Shown: positions 8,556-16,713 of the stretch, in pieces
How the letters are laid out: each line of letters opens with the position of its first letter
Numbering within the stretch: position 1 is the stretch's first letter
Assembly: GCA_022793815.1 (NCBI GenBank)
Contig: JAAWDP010000003.1
Span: 62,001 to 126,000 of the forward strand
Origin: Clostridia bacterium
GTDB lineage: Bacteria; Bacillota; Clostridia; Christensenellales; Pumilibacteraceae
Direction of reading: 5' to 3'
Length of the DNA: 64,000 nucleotides
Notes under the pieces: generated by a model
What the model was told of the DNA's origin: nothing
Database searches by the model: none
What the model saw: the letters and a program-made list of their open reading frames with translations, nothing else
Translations under genes and position numbers: made by a program

Positions 8556-8951
8556 ATGCAAAAACTTTACGTGTTCGTCGACGACGGAGAAAACCGCTCG
8601 CTTGCGGAAGGCGAACTTATATGCGGCGAAAGCGGGCGCGTTCACATCCGAACGCACGTATGCGAGGCCGTGTTCGAACTGGAATTTACGGACATACAAA
8701 GCCGACAAGCCCTGACCGTAAAAAGGCGCGGCGGCACGAGTTACGACATGCCGTTTGAAAAAAACAAGGAAACCTCGGCGGAAATTTCCACGCCTTACGG
8801 CAAAACGGACCTGGATTACAAAACGCATTCTCTGCACTGTGATTGCGATACGTCGATTCACAGATACGAATTCAAAATACATTACACCGTATGCGGCAGT
8901 CAAGACAGACATTTGACGGTTATTGCCGCAAAATCCAAGGAGGACTTATAA
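8556..8951 (+). CDS. DUF1934 (YwiB-like) beta-barrel protein, 131 aa
   Basis: Small cytosolic beta-barrel protein of the DUF1934/YwiB family, whose molecular role is not established. Supporting features: length, mostly beta composition, and the C-terminal pattern of alternating hydrophobic strands ending with HLTVIAAK. The first 25 residues (MQKLYVFVDDGENRSLAEGEL) carry a variable N-terminus. No SD precedes the ATG; the promoter puts the mRNA start at the initiator codon. The stop overlaps the next ATG (TAATG), so the metallo-hydrolase is likely coupled. Family assignment rests on overall resemblance, so moderately sure. Confidence 0.75.
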   Translation: MQKLYVFVDDGENRSLAEGELICGESGRVHIRTHVCEAVFELEFTDIQSRQALTVKRRGGTSYDMPFEKNKETSAEISTPYGKTDLDYKTHSLHCDCDTSIHRYEFKIHYTVCGSQDRHLTVIAAKSKEDL

Positions 8952-9607
8952 TGAAGATACAGTGGCTGGGACACTCGTGTTTCAGACTGACCGAAAGCAC
9001 GGGAACAACGGTAATAACCGACCCGTTCAAACCCGCGGCTGTCGGATATGCCATGGCTTACGCCACCGCCGACGCGGTGACGCTGAGTCACGACCACGAC
9101 GACCATAATTACATCGACGGAATAAAAGGTACGCCGTCGGTTATAAAGGCGGTCGGAAACCACGATTTCAAAGGCATTTCCATAAACGGCATTCCCTCCT
9201 ATCACGACGAGGCGGAGGGAGCCAAGCGCGGCGAAAACATAATCTATAAATTTTCGCTCGACGGCGTAACCGTCTGTCACCTCGGCGACATAGGTCAGCC
9301 CTGTTCGCCCGAGCTTATAGAGCAGCTCTTCCCCGTAAACATCCTGCTGCTGCCCGTCGGCGGAACTTACACAATCGACGCCGAGCAGGCAAAAGATTAT
9401 GTGGAGCGCATTATGCCCGACGCGGTGATACCTATGCACTACAAGAGCAAGCATTGCGAAATGGATATAGACAAGCTCGACTCGTTCGTCAGACTGTTCG
9501 ATGACGAAAACATAATAGAAACGGAATCCGACGTGCTGGAATTCGACCGCGCCGACTTTAACGGAGAATGCACGAAAATAATAATTCCGAAACGCTATAA
9601 AGGTTAA
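8951..9607 (+). CDS. Metallo-beta-lactamase-fold hydrolase, UlaG/UPF0173-like, 218 aa
   Basis: Soluble metal-dependent hydrolase of the beta-lactamase fold, close to the UlaG-like/UPF0173 group, for which several family members lack a known substrate. It begins with the family start MKIQWLGHSCFRL. The metal motif is SHDHDDHNY (HxHxDH variant) near residue 45; later metal residues are GNHDF, HLGDIGQ and PMHYKSKHCE. The ATG at 8951 overlaps the upstream stop by one base and has AGGAGG at 8939-8944; an upstream in-frame start at 8843 would overlap DUF1934 heavily and is rejected. A terminator follows. Confidence 0.9.
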   Translation: MKIQWLGHSCFRLTESTGTTVITDPFKPAAVGYAMAYATADAVTLSHDHDDHNYIDGIKGTPSVIKAVGNHDFKGISINGIPSYHDEAEGAKRGENIIYKFSLDGVTVCHLGDIGQPCSPELIEQLFPVNILLLPVGGTYTIDAEQAKDYVERIMPDAVIPMHYKSKHCEMDIDKLDSFVRLFDDENIIETESDVLEFDRADFNGECTKIIIPKRYKG

Positions 9608-9613
9608 AAAACA

Positions 9614-9639
9614 AAAGACGGTTCTATCCGTCTTTTTTT
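9614..9639 (+). terminator. Rho-independent terminator
   Basis: AAAGACGG / CCGTCTTT stem, 6-base loop, then a T run; ends the DUF1934-hydrolase unit. Confidence 0.85.
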
Positions 9640-9668
9640 CAAGAAAAATTACAGTGAGGTTTTATATA

Positions 9669-11360
9669 ATGGTTAAATTCAAAGACTTGAAGTACGAGCG
9701 CTATACAATCGACCGACTCCGCGCCGAAGTCGAGCCGCAAATCGCAGCCGTGGAAAACGCACAAACTTTTGCCGACGCGCTTAAAGCGCGCGAAAAAGCC
9801 AACGAAGCATTCGGACATTTCGCAACAATGTCCGCCCTGTCATACGCGCGTTATTCGCTTGACACACGCGACAAATTCTATACCGGCGAAGTGGAATACT
9901 ACGACGAAAACTCGCCTTATATGCAGGATTTGGGCGCGCGTATCGGCAAAGCCTTTGCGGAAGGAAAATTCAAAAAGGACGTGGAAGCCATGTCGCCCGC
10001 GCTGGTAAAATCAATCGAAAACACGCTGAAAGCCAATGCGCCCGAGATAATTCCGGACAAACAGCAGGAAGCCGCCGTAGTAATGCAGTACAGCAAGCTT
10101 ATGAGCACCATGCAGTTTGATTTCGACGGCAAAAAACTGCCGCTGTCGGTCGTGCGCGGCGAATTGAATTCGTCCGACCGCAACGTCCGCAAAGCGGCGG
10201 CGGAAGCCATAGGAAAAGGGCTTGCGGCTCACAGCGAAGAACTGGACGGAATTTTCGACCGTCTCGTAAAAATCCGCGACGCCATGGCAAAGAAGCTCGG
10301 CTATGAAAACTATATCGAGCTGGGCTATTACAGAATGGACCGAAAGGATTACAACCGCTGCGACGTTGCCGCTTTCCGCGACAGCGTGAAAAAATATATC
10401 GTGCCTGCGGTCTGCGAACTGAAAGCCGAACTGAAAAAAGAACTGGGGTTGGAAAAGTTCATGTTCTACGACAACAATACCACTCTAAAAGACGAACCGC
10501 GCCCCACTCTGAACAAAGAAGAAATGTTCGAAGCCGCACAAAACATGTATGACGACATGAACGGCGAAATAGGAAAGTTTATGCGTTTTATGCGCGAAAG
10601 CGACGCATTCGACGTGGAAGCGCGCGACGGTAAATGGGGCGGCGGCTATTGCACCGAATTCCACGATTACCGACAGCCGTTCATTCTGGCAAACTGGAAC
10701 GGAACGTGTGACGACGTGGACGTGCTCACTCACGAATTCGGGCATGCGTTTGCATCCATAAATGCCATGACCCACGGCATATTCGAACTGAACGTGGGCG
10801 GCATGGAAACCGCGGAATGCCATTCGATGTCCATGGAGCTGTTCTGTCATCCCTACATGGATAAATTCTTCGGCGAGGACGGCGACAAATACCGCTACCG
10901 TCATTTATTCAAAAACATCGACTTTATTCCTTACGGCGTTATAGTGGACGAATTCCAGCACCGCATTTACGAGAACCCTTCCCTTACGCCGAAAGAGCGC
11001 AATGCCGTGTTCAAAGAACTGACCGAAAAATATATGCCTTACATGACCTACGACGGCATACCCTATTTGGAAGAAGGCACGCGCTGGCAATATCAGATGC
11101 ATATCTTCGAATCCCCGTTTTACTATATAGACTACTGCCTTGCGCAGACGGTCGCTCTGGAATTTTTCGCTTACGCGCAAAAGAATTACGACGCCGCCCT
11201 CGGCGCATACATCGACTTCCTCAAAAAGGGCGGAAGTAAAATGTTCAAAACTTTGGTGAGCGAAGCGGGATTGGAAAGTCCGTTCAACGAGAAAGCGCTT
11301 GAAAAGGTGGCAGACGCCACGCTTAAAGAATTGAAACGGCTGAAAGCTAAGATTCGGTGA
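9669..11360 (+). CDS. M3 family oligoendopeptidase, 563 aa
   Basis: Cytosolic zinc metallopeptidase of the M3 (thimet/PepF-like) family that trims short peptides. The zinc motif HEFGH is at about residues 355-359, with the third ligand in METAECHS downstream, and the substrate-closing block YGVIVDEFQH and PFYYIDYCLAQ typical of clostridial M3 proteins. No signal peptide. The ATG at 9669 follows gtgagg and matches the family N-terminus (KFKDLKYERY); the frame opening at 9654 is a less likely start. Length fits. Stands alone between a terminator and galE. Confidence 0.94.
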   Translation: MVKFKDLKYERYTIDRLRAEVEPQIAAVENAQTFADALKAREKANEAFGHFATMSALSYARYSLDTRDKFYTGEVEYYDENSPYMQDLGARIGKAFAEGKFKKDVEAMSPALVKSIENTLKANAPEIIPDKQQEAAVVMQYSKLMSTMQFDFDGKKLPLSVVRGELNSSDRNVRKAAAEAIGKGLAAHSEELDGIFDRLVKIRDAMAKKLGYENYIELGYYRMDRKDYNRCDVAAFRDSVKKYIVPAVCELKAELKKELGLEKFMFYDNNTTLKDEPRPTLNKEEMFEAAQNMYDDMNGEIGKFMRFMRESDAFDVEARDGKWGGGYCTEFHDYRQPFILANWNGTCDDVDVLTHEFGHAFASINAMTHGIFELNVGGMETAECHSMSMELFCHPYMDKFFGEDGDKYRYRHLFKNIDFIPYGVIVDEFQHRIYENPSLTPKERNAVFKELTEKYMPYMTYDGIPYLEEGTRWQYQMHIFESPFYYIDYCLAQTVALEFFAYAQKNYDAALGAYIDFLKKGGSKMFKTLVSEAGLESPFNEKALEKVADATLKELKRLKAKIR

Positions 11361-11370
11361 TTTTCAAAGT

Positions 11371-11401
11371 GCGGTTTTTGTCTTGACCTCGACAAAAACC
11401 G
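11371..11401 (+). terminator. Inverted repeat after the M3 peptidase gene
   Basis: GCGGTTTTTGTC pairs with GACAAAAACCGT across an 8-base loop, 11 bases after the stop. No T-run follows, so it may be a weak or factor-assisted terminator, or a 3' stabilising hairpin. Confidence 0.45.
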
Positions 11402-11414
11402 TCCGCAAAAAAGC

Positions 11415-11444
11415 TTTACAGCAAGAAAGCGGAAATGATATAAT
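11415..11444 (+). promoter_or_regulatory. Promoter of galE
   Basis: TTTACA (11415-11420), 18-base spacer, TATAAT (11439-11444), 31 bases before the ATG. Confidence 0.65.
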
Positions 11445-11475
11445 TTTCATATAAGTATTTCGGAGGACACAGGCA

Positions 11476-12489
11476 ATGAAAACCGTACTTGTCACAGGCG
11501 GCGCGGGTTATATCGGTTCGCATACATGCGTCGAACTTTTAAACAGCGGATACAATGTCGCGGTAATCGACAATCTTTGCAATTCGAGCGAAGAAAGTCT
11601 GAAACGCGCGGAAAAAATCACCGGCGGAAAAATCGTATTTTACAAAGCGGACATACGCGACAGGGCCGCTCTCGACAAGATTTTTGCGGAAAACCACATA
11701 GACTCCGTGATTCATTTCGCAGGACTCAAAGCCGTGGGAGAAAGCGTCAAAATTCCGCTTACATATTACGACAATAACATAGGCGGCACGCTTACGCTGC
11801 TCGAAGCCATGCGGGACGCCGGCTGCAAAAAAATAGTATTCTCTTCGTCCGCCACGGTATACGGCGACCCCGAAAGATTGCCTATCGACGAAAACTGCCG
11901 CCTGTCGGTAACAAATCCTTACGGTTCGACCAAACTCATGCTGGAAAACATACTGCGCGATTTATACGTTTCGGACGGCGAATGGACGGTAATACTTCTG
12001 CGTTATTTCAATCCCGTCGGCGCACACGAAACGGGACTTATCGGCGAGGACCCGAAAGGAATCCCCAACAATCTTACTCCTTTTATAGCGCAGGTTGCAA
12101 GCGGAAAATTAAAGGAAATAAACGTGTTCGGGAACGACTATCCCACCCCCGACGGAACGGGTGTGCGCGACTATATTCACGTTGTGGACCTTGCAAAGGG
12201 GCATACGGCGGCTTTGGAAAAGGTCACGGACAATGGCGTGCATGTCTACAATCTCGGCACGGGCAACGGCTATTCCGTTCTCGAAGTCATTCATGCGTTT
12301 GAAAAAGCCTGCGGAAAAAAGCTGCCGTACAGGATATGCCCCAGACGTGCGGGCGACATTGCCGCGTGCTATGCAAAAGCAGAAAAAGCCGAAAAAGAAC
12401 TCGGTTGGAAAGCCGAAAAAGGTATCGAAGAAATGTGCGCGTCATTGTGGAAATGGCAATGCGCCAACCCGAACGGCTACGATAAATAA
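11476..12489 (+). CDS. galE: UDP-glucose 4-epimerase, 337 aa
   Basis: Interconverts UDP-glucose and UDP-galactose with bound NAD, in the Leloir pathway and for surface polysaccharide precursors. NAD motif GGAGYIGSH (7-15), catalytic SSSATVYG and the YGSTK (YxxxK) dyad near residue 150, FNPVGAH, and GTGVRDYIHVVDLAKGH are textbook GalE blocks. Length 337 fits. SD cggagg. Has its own promoter and terminator, so it is monocistronic. Confidence 0.96.
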   Translation: MKTVLVTGGAGYIGSHTCVELLNSGYNVAVIDNLCNSSEESLKRAEKITGGKIVFYKADIRDRAALDKIFAENHIDSVIHFAGLKAVGESVKIPLTYYDNNIGGTLTLLEAMRDAGCKKIVFSSSATVYGDPERLPIDENCRLSVTNPYGSTKLMLENILRDLYVSDGEWTVILLRYFNPVGAHETGLIGEDPKGIPNNLTPFIAQVASGKLKEINVFGNDYPTPDGTGVRDYIHVVDLAKGHTAALEKVTDNGVHVYNLGTGNGYSVLEVIHAFEKACGKKLPYRICPRRAGDIAACYAKAEKAEKELGWKAEKGIEEMCASLWKWQCANPNGYDK

Positions 12490-12504
12490 TACATTTTCAG
12501 CGTA

Positions 12505-12543
12505 AAAGAGTCGGAGGAAATCATATTTCGCCGACTTTTTTTA
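12505..12543 (+). terminator. Terminator of galE
   Basis: AGTCGG (12509-12514) pairs with CCGACT (12531-12536) and a T run follows. Confidence 0.75.
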
Positions 12544-12552
12544 TTTAAACGA

Positions 12553-12581
12553 TTTACATATTTGTACGGCGGTGATATACT
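12553..12581 (+). promoter_or_regulatory. Promoter of the zincin lipoprotein gene
   Basis: TTTACA (12553-12558), 17-base spacer, TATACT (12576-12581) with an upstream TGA resembling an extended -10. Confidence 0.65.
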
Positions 12582-12615
12582 GTTTTACGAAAATATTCGA
12601 ATTTCGGAGGTCTTT

Positions 12616-13875
12616 ATGAAGCACGGAAAACCGGCGAAAGTTCTTTTCATATCCGTTATAGTCTGTATCTTGGCAAGCGGCGTTTTTGCTTGCACGCAAA
12701 AACAGCCCAACCCTTCGCCGCAGCCTCACCCAGGCGAAAACGATAAACCCCTTTGGTCGGTTACATACACTCTGCCGCAAGAAAACGACGTCAAAAAGCG
12801 CCTGACGGAAATATACGGCTCGGAAGAAAAAATGTATTTGCTCTCGAACGCCGTACAGCGCATGCCCTGCCCCGAGAACGGTGCGAAAATAGCGTTCAAT
12901 ATGACTTACGGCGTCAATGCTTATGTCCGCGCCGTATTGGAAGATGCGGTTGATGAAATGAACGAGGTTTTCGCCGTCGTCAATCCCAATTACAAATTCG
13001 AAATGAATTACGCGCCCCGACAGGAAGATTTCGCCGAAAAGCATTCGGTCAGAATGACCGTGACGGATAACTTTTCGTCGCCGACGGTTATGGGAACGGC
13101 GCAAATGAGTACGGGAACTTTTCTCGGCAATTTCGGTATAACTTTAAAGGATACCACTCTCGAAGATTTGCGCTATCTCATGCTGACGTTCAGACACGAA
13201 TTTATGCACCTTTTGGGCGCAGGCGACGCATACGACAATCCCAATGCCGAAAAAACAACGGTAATGCAAAACTACAACAATACGACGTACCGTCACTTTT
13301 CGTCAAGCGACGTCGCTTTTATCGACGCATATTACCGCAATCCCAACAATCCGCTTTCAGACGAACGGATTAAAGAATTCATCGCCGACTATGAAAAAGA
13401 AAACGCTCACACGCAGACCGCCGTCATGTCGAAACTCATAGGCGCGGCACTCGGCGAAAGCGACGTGAAGTCGCAGACGGCAGACAAACATTACGCCGAT
13501 ACAACCGAAGCCGAAAGCTGTCTTAATCAGCTCCCCGACGCGGATTTCGGCAAAAGCACTATTCGTTTTTCCGAACTTGCTTATGCCGAAGGATACGAAC
13601 CCGAAAAGATATACTCGGGAAAATTCGATGTCGACGGTAAAAAATACTGGGAATACAAAAACGGCAACGGCATGGGAGTAAGTTATACCGATATAGGAAA
13701 AGGCATGCTGATAGCCATGCCCGGCGGAACAGCAAACATCACTCTGTTTATTCGGCTCGGCTCATACGTATTCGCTTTCCGTCCCGTAGGTATGCATCTC
13801 GGAAACGACTATAATTACTTTATCAAGTTGGACGAATTGTCGCTTAATCTTTTGAGAATCTACGCCGTAAACTGA
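12616..13875 (+). CDS. Putative secreted zinc metallopeptidase lipoprotein, 419 aa
   Basis: The motif HEFMHLLGAGD (about residues 194-204) is an HExxHxxGxxD zinc site, the arrangement used by metzincin-like peptidases with Asp as third ligand. The protein starts with a basic region and hydrophobic stretch ending VFAC (Cys about 26), a plausible though imperfect lipobox (Phe at -2), then a proline-rich linker. The region after the zinc site (about 205-280) and a C-terminal domain (about 320-419, many Gly/Tyr/Phe strands) match no family I know. The ATG at 12616 has SD cggagg; the earlier frame opening at 12562 lies in the promoter. Substrate unknown; it could act on wall-bound or dietary proteins. 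Confidence 0.75.
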   Translation: MKHGKPAKVLFISVIVCILASGVFACTQKQPNPSPQPHPGENDKPLWSVTYTLPQENDVKKRLTEIYGSEEKMYLLSNAVQRMPCPENGAKIAFNMTYGVNAYVRAVLEDAVDEMNEVFAVVNPNYKFEMNYAPRQEDFAEKHSVRMTVTDNFSSPTVMGTAQMSTGTFLGNFGITLKDTTLEDLRYLMLTFRHEFMHLLGAGDAYDNPNAEKTTVMQNYNNTTYRHFSSSDVAFIDAYYRNPNNPLSDERIKEFIADYEKENAHTQTAVMSKLIGAALGESDVKSQTADKHYADTTEAESCLNQLPDADFGKSTIRFSELAYAEGYEPEKIYSGKFDVDGKKYWEYKNGNGMGVSYTDIGKGMLIAMPGGTANITLFIRLGSYVFAFRPVGMHLGNDYNYFIKLDELSLNLLRIYAVN

Positions 13876-14010
13876 CTTTAAACCGCAAAAAACCTTATTA
13901 AAAAACTTTTTTCTGATTTTTTTAAAATTTTTCCGTACTTTTCGGTCCGTAAATACATCTATAATATAATACTATAATTTTCGAGACTCTTACAAAAGGA
14001 GGTGAATAGC

Positions 14011-14232
14011 ATGCTTACGCGGTTCGACTTCGAGGGGCTGGAAAAACACATAGAAGGGTGTCTTGACGAAATAATTCATGCTCGAAAATGCGGCACCGAA
14101 AATACCGAATTTTTAGTCGGAGAAATCCATGCCTATCTGGACTGTCTGGAAATCATCTTGCAAAGCAAAGGTGTGGATAGGCAGCAAATCCTCTTGTTAG
14201 AAGAAAAGTACGGCATAAGAGAAACCGTATGA
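14011..14232 (+). CDS. Small unknown protein, 73 aa
   Basis: No family recognised. The 73-residue product (MLTRFDFEGLEKHI...) is acidic and helix-rich, with two cysteines, and no signal or membrane segment. An excellent SD (aaaaggagg, 13994-14002) sits eight bases before the ATG at 14011; a GTG at 14002 inside the SD is a poorer start. An AT-rich stretch with repeated TATAAT-like words lies at 13965-13980. A strong hairpin terminator follows after 8 bases, so it is a monocistronic transcript. Confidence 0.7.
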   Translation: MLTRFDFEGLEKHIEGCLDEIIHARKCGTENTEFLVGEIHAYLDCLEIILQSKGVDRQQILLLEEKYGIRETV

Positions 14233-14240
14233 TTCCGCGC

Positions 14241-14285
14241 ATGACAAAGCGCCGCTTTATAAAAGCGGCGCTTTGTCATTTTATT
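14241..14285 (+). terminator. Strong terminator, possibly bidirectional
   Basis: ATGACAAAGCGCCGCTTT pairs perfectly with its complement across a 4-base loop and is followed by TTTTATT. It lies between converging genes (73-aa protein and tandem CBM protein) and probably serves both. Confidence 0.9.
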
Positions 14286-14294
14286 GCTTGTAAA

Positions 14295-15209
14295 TCATGC
14301 CTGCACGGGCTCGGAAGCGACGAACTCCATCCAGTCGAAACTGACGGGCAGTTTTGTCGTGGTTATTTCAATCGTAACCCTGCCCGCTTCCAACGACAGC
14401 GTCGGATAAATAACCGTTCCCCAATTCCACCAGTTTTTCTCTTCGTCTTTGCCGAACGTGTTGGAGGCGTCTTCTTTCGTCCATTTTACCGTTTCGCCGT
14501 TTACGACGGTAGCAAAGTTGGACTGCCAAATATCCCCTCCGTCGCGGCATATATTCGCTTTCATGGTAAGCTGCATGGGTTTGGAAAGAATCAAGGTTAT
14601 TCGGTAAACGGTGCCGTCGCCCACTTTGACGACACAATAACCGCTGCTGCCGTCCTTCCAAGTCCATTTCTCTATCATTTGCGCAACCGTATTGCCGCTC
14701 TGCGCCTTCCAACCCGATTTGTCGAACATGTCCTCGGCTTCGAATCTGTAAGTTCCGTATTCGTCTATTGTAAGGTCGGCTTCGGGGTCGGAGAATTTCA
14801 ATGTGAAATAATCGTAGCCGACGTCCACCGTAGTTATTTCCATAACGTATCTGCCCTCATCGAGAATGAGCGCGTCGTAATTTACGGTACCCCAGTTCCA
14901 ATAATTCGTAGCGTCCGTATGACCGAACGTATCGGTTGTTCTCCACGTCAGGACGTTCTCGCCTATTTTAGTCGTAATATCGCTTGCTCCTATCATTCCG
15001 CTGTTGCGGCAAACACGGGCCGAAAACGTAAGTTTGGCGCGCCGACCGAGTTCGAACGTAATACGAATAACGGTATCTTTTGCCACTTTTCCCACGCAAT
15101 TGCCTTTGCTTCCGTCGTTATGCCACCAGCTCTCTATCATTTCGTCCACGGCGCCGAACTGCGGTTTCCAGCCGCTTCTGTCGAACAATTCTTCCGCTTC
15201 GACTTTCAT
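14295..15209 (-). CDS. Tandem carbohydrate-binding-module protein without signal peptide, 304 aa
   Basis: Two homologous modules make up nearly the whole protein: residues 1-142 begin VEAEELFDRSGWKPQ and 155-304 begin FEAEDMFDKSGWKAQ. Both contain a WNWGTV block and end in an aromatic Asp/Phe strand (FDWMEF). The EAED start and FDWMEF end resemble CBM6/CBM35-type beta-sandwich modules, which bind plant polysaccharides (inference). No catalytic domain, no signal peptide and no membrane helix. The ATG at 15209 follows ggag; an in-frame stop lies upstream, so a missing secretion signal is not a start-site error. It lies 91 bases downstream of the histidine kinase gene. Export route or a cytosolic role is unknown. 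Confidence 0.7.
   Translation of the reverse strand: MKVEAEELFDRSGWKPQFGAVDEMIESWWHNDGSKGNCVGKVAKDTVIRITFELGRRAKLTFSARVCRNSGMIGASDITTKIGENVLTWRTTDTFGHTDATNYWNWGTVNYDALILDEGRYVMEITTVDVGYDYFTLKFSDPEADLTIDEYGTYRFEAEDMFDKSGWKAQSGNTVAQMIEKWTWKDGSSGYCVVKVGDGTVYRITLILSKPMQLTMKANICRDGGDIWQSNFATVVNGETVKWTKEDASNTFGKDEEKNWWNWGTVIYPTLSLEAGRVTIEITTTKLPVSFDWMEFVASEPVQA
14295..15209 (-). repeat. Internal duplication of a ~145-residue module
   Basis: The two halves of the tandem CBM protein align along their length: EAE[ED]xFD[RK]SGWK, [EN]xWNWGTV and a final aromatic strand. DNA copies lie at about 15209-14784 and 14747-14295. Confidence 0.8.
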
Positions 15210-15300
15210 ACCCTTCTCCTTCATTTCCCCTATGCGCCATCCGCAAAATCAGCAGACCTCTGCACATCCCACTGTATACGGGGTTTATCGTACCCGCATT

Positions 15301-16713
15301 TTAATCCATATTTCCGTGTTTTGCAATACCTATTTCGTTTTCAGTCGAATCCGTGCGTAATTTACCGCAGGGAAATATGAGATTGAGGTTGAATACACCG
15401 TTCTCCGCCTTGACGGACATTTCCCCGCCGTATTTTTCCACGACGTGTTTTATACTCTTCATGCCGTAGCCGTGCATATTTGTATCCGCTTTCGTCGTCT
15501 TGGGAAGCATTTTGTCGAAACTCAGCTTCCCTTCGTAACAGTTATGCGAATTGACCACGGCAAACGAATTTTTGCAGCTTACCGACAAACTCACCGTACG
15601 GCTTTCGCTGTCCAATTCGGAAACCGCCTCGATTGCATTGTCCAAAATATTGCCGAACAGCGCATAGGTATCGGACGGACTTATAAAACCGATACTTTTT
15701 CCGTCTATTATACAGCAAAGCTTTATTCCGCGGCTGTTGCAAATCATGCTTTTTTCCGTCAAAATAACGTCGAGCGCTTCGTTACCCGTTTTCACATTCG
15801 TATCGTATACGGAAACAAGGCTCTCTATTTCTTCCACAATGTCGGGTTCTATCGCGCTCGTGCTCCCGATTTTACGGATTTGATGTTTCATGTCGTGACA
15901 TTTGCGGTTTATTATTTCCATGTTGTTTTTCGTAAACTCGTACTGACTGCGTTTTTCGCGCCACAGTCTTTCCATAAACGCGAGTTCGCTTTTAAGCTTT
16001 TCCTGTTTGTCGACATAGAACTGAAAACAAATTGCAAAAATGCAGCACGCCATATTGAACGCATCTAACAAAATCAGATACACTTTATTGAAATCGGCTT
16101 CGCTGTAAGAAGTTATGAACGAGCTCACTATCAAATCGAAAAACAAAATGAGTACGGCAAGCAAAAACATTTTTACGTTTGTGCCGCCGAACTCGTAATT
16201 GTCTTTTACTCGGCGCTTGACGAAATAATAGCCGAAAAAGTATGTAACACCGTAACAAAAGAAATACACCATAAGCGTAAACGGATTTATGCTTACGGCG
16301 TTAAGACTGTTGCTGTAAATCCAAAAAGAAATCGGCGTCCCTCCCGATACGTTCACTCCGCTGCTGAAATTCATCGCAAGCGCGCACAAACTGTAAAACT
16401 CGTGAGCGATATGCTGAAAAGTGTAGCCCGCCACGGCATAAAAAACCACGGTAAGAAACTTCTCTTTAAAGCAGAACCACAGCATAAACACCGTGAATGC
16501 AAAAAGCAGAAAAAACATGGCGCAGTACCAAATCGCATTCTCAGCCAAAATCGGTACGGCAAAAGCAAAGGCAAAACACATAACAAGCGCCGCCGCCATT
16601 CTCAACAAAAAATAAGAGCGCGTTTTGAACCTGTACACAAGCGCCGATTCCGCGACAAGCAGCTCGGTCATGAAAAATATACGGTACCAAAACATTGCGC
16701 TCATCTTATACAT
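15301..16713 (-). CDS. GHKL sensor histidine kinase, 470 aa
   Basis: Membrane sensor kinase of the AgrC/GHKL class that pairs with LytTR regulators. About six hydrophobic helices fill residues 10-245, then a coiled linker. The phosphoacceptor block CHDMKHQI lies near residue 280, the N box NILDNAIEAV near 365 and the G box MHGYGMKSIKHVVEKYGG near 420. The GHKL ATPase here has no separate HisKA domain, as is usual for this class. ATG directly follows the regulator's TGA (TGAATG), with SD gaggag eight bases upstream, so translation is coupled. Adjacent to the xylan operon, which makes a role in sugar or peptide sensing plausible but unproven. Confidence 0.92.
   Translation of the reverse strand: MYKMSAMFWYRIFFMTELLVAESALVYRFKTRSYFLLRMAAALVMCFAFAFAVPILAENAIWYCAMFFLLFAFTVFMLWFCFKEKFLTVVFYAVAGYTFQHIAHEFYSLCALAMNFSSGVNVSGGTPISFWIYSNSLNAVSINPFTLMVYFFCYGVTYFFGYYFVKRRVKDNYEFGGTNVKMFLLAVLILFFDLIVSSFITSYSEADFNKVYLILLDAFNMACCIFAICFQFYVDKQEKLKSELAFMERLWREKRSQYEFTKNNMEIINRKCHDMKHQIRKIGSTSAIEPDIVEEIESLVSVYDTNVKTGNEALDVILTEKSMICNSRGIKLCCIIDGKSIGFISPSDTYALFGNILDNAIEAVSELDSESRTVSLSVSCKNSFAVVNSHNCYEGKLSFDKMLPKTTKADTNMHGYGMKSIKHVVEKYGGEMSVKAENGVFNLNLIFPCGKLRTDSTENEIGIAKHGNMD

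Noticed and set aside
11371..11401. Inverted repeat as a strong terminator of the M3 peptidase gene
   Set aside because: Lacks a T-run; kept only as a low-confidence feature.
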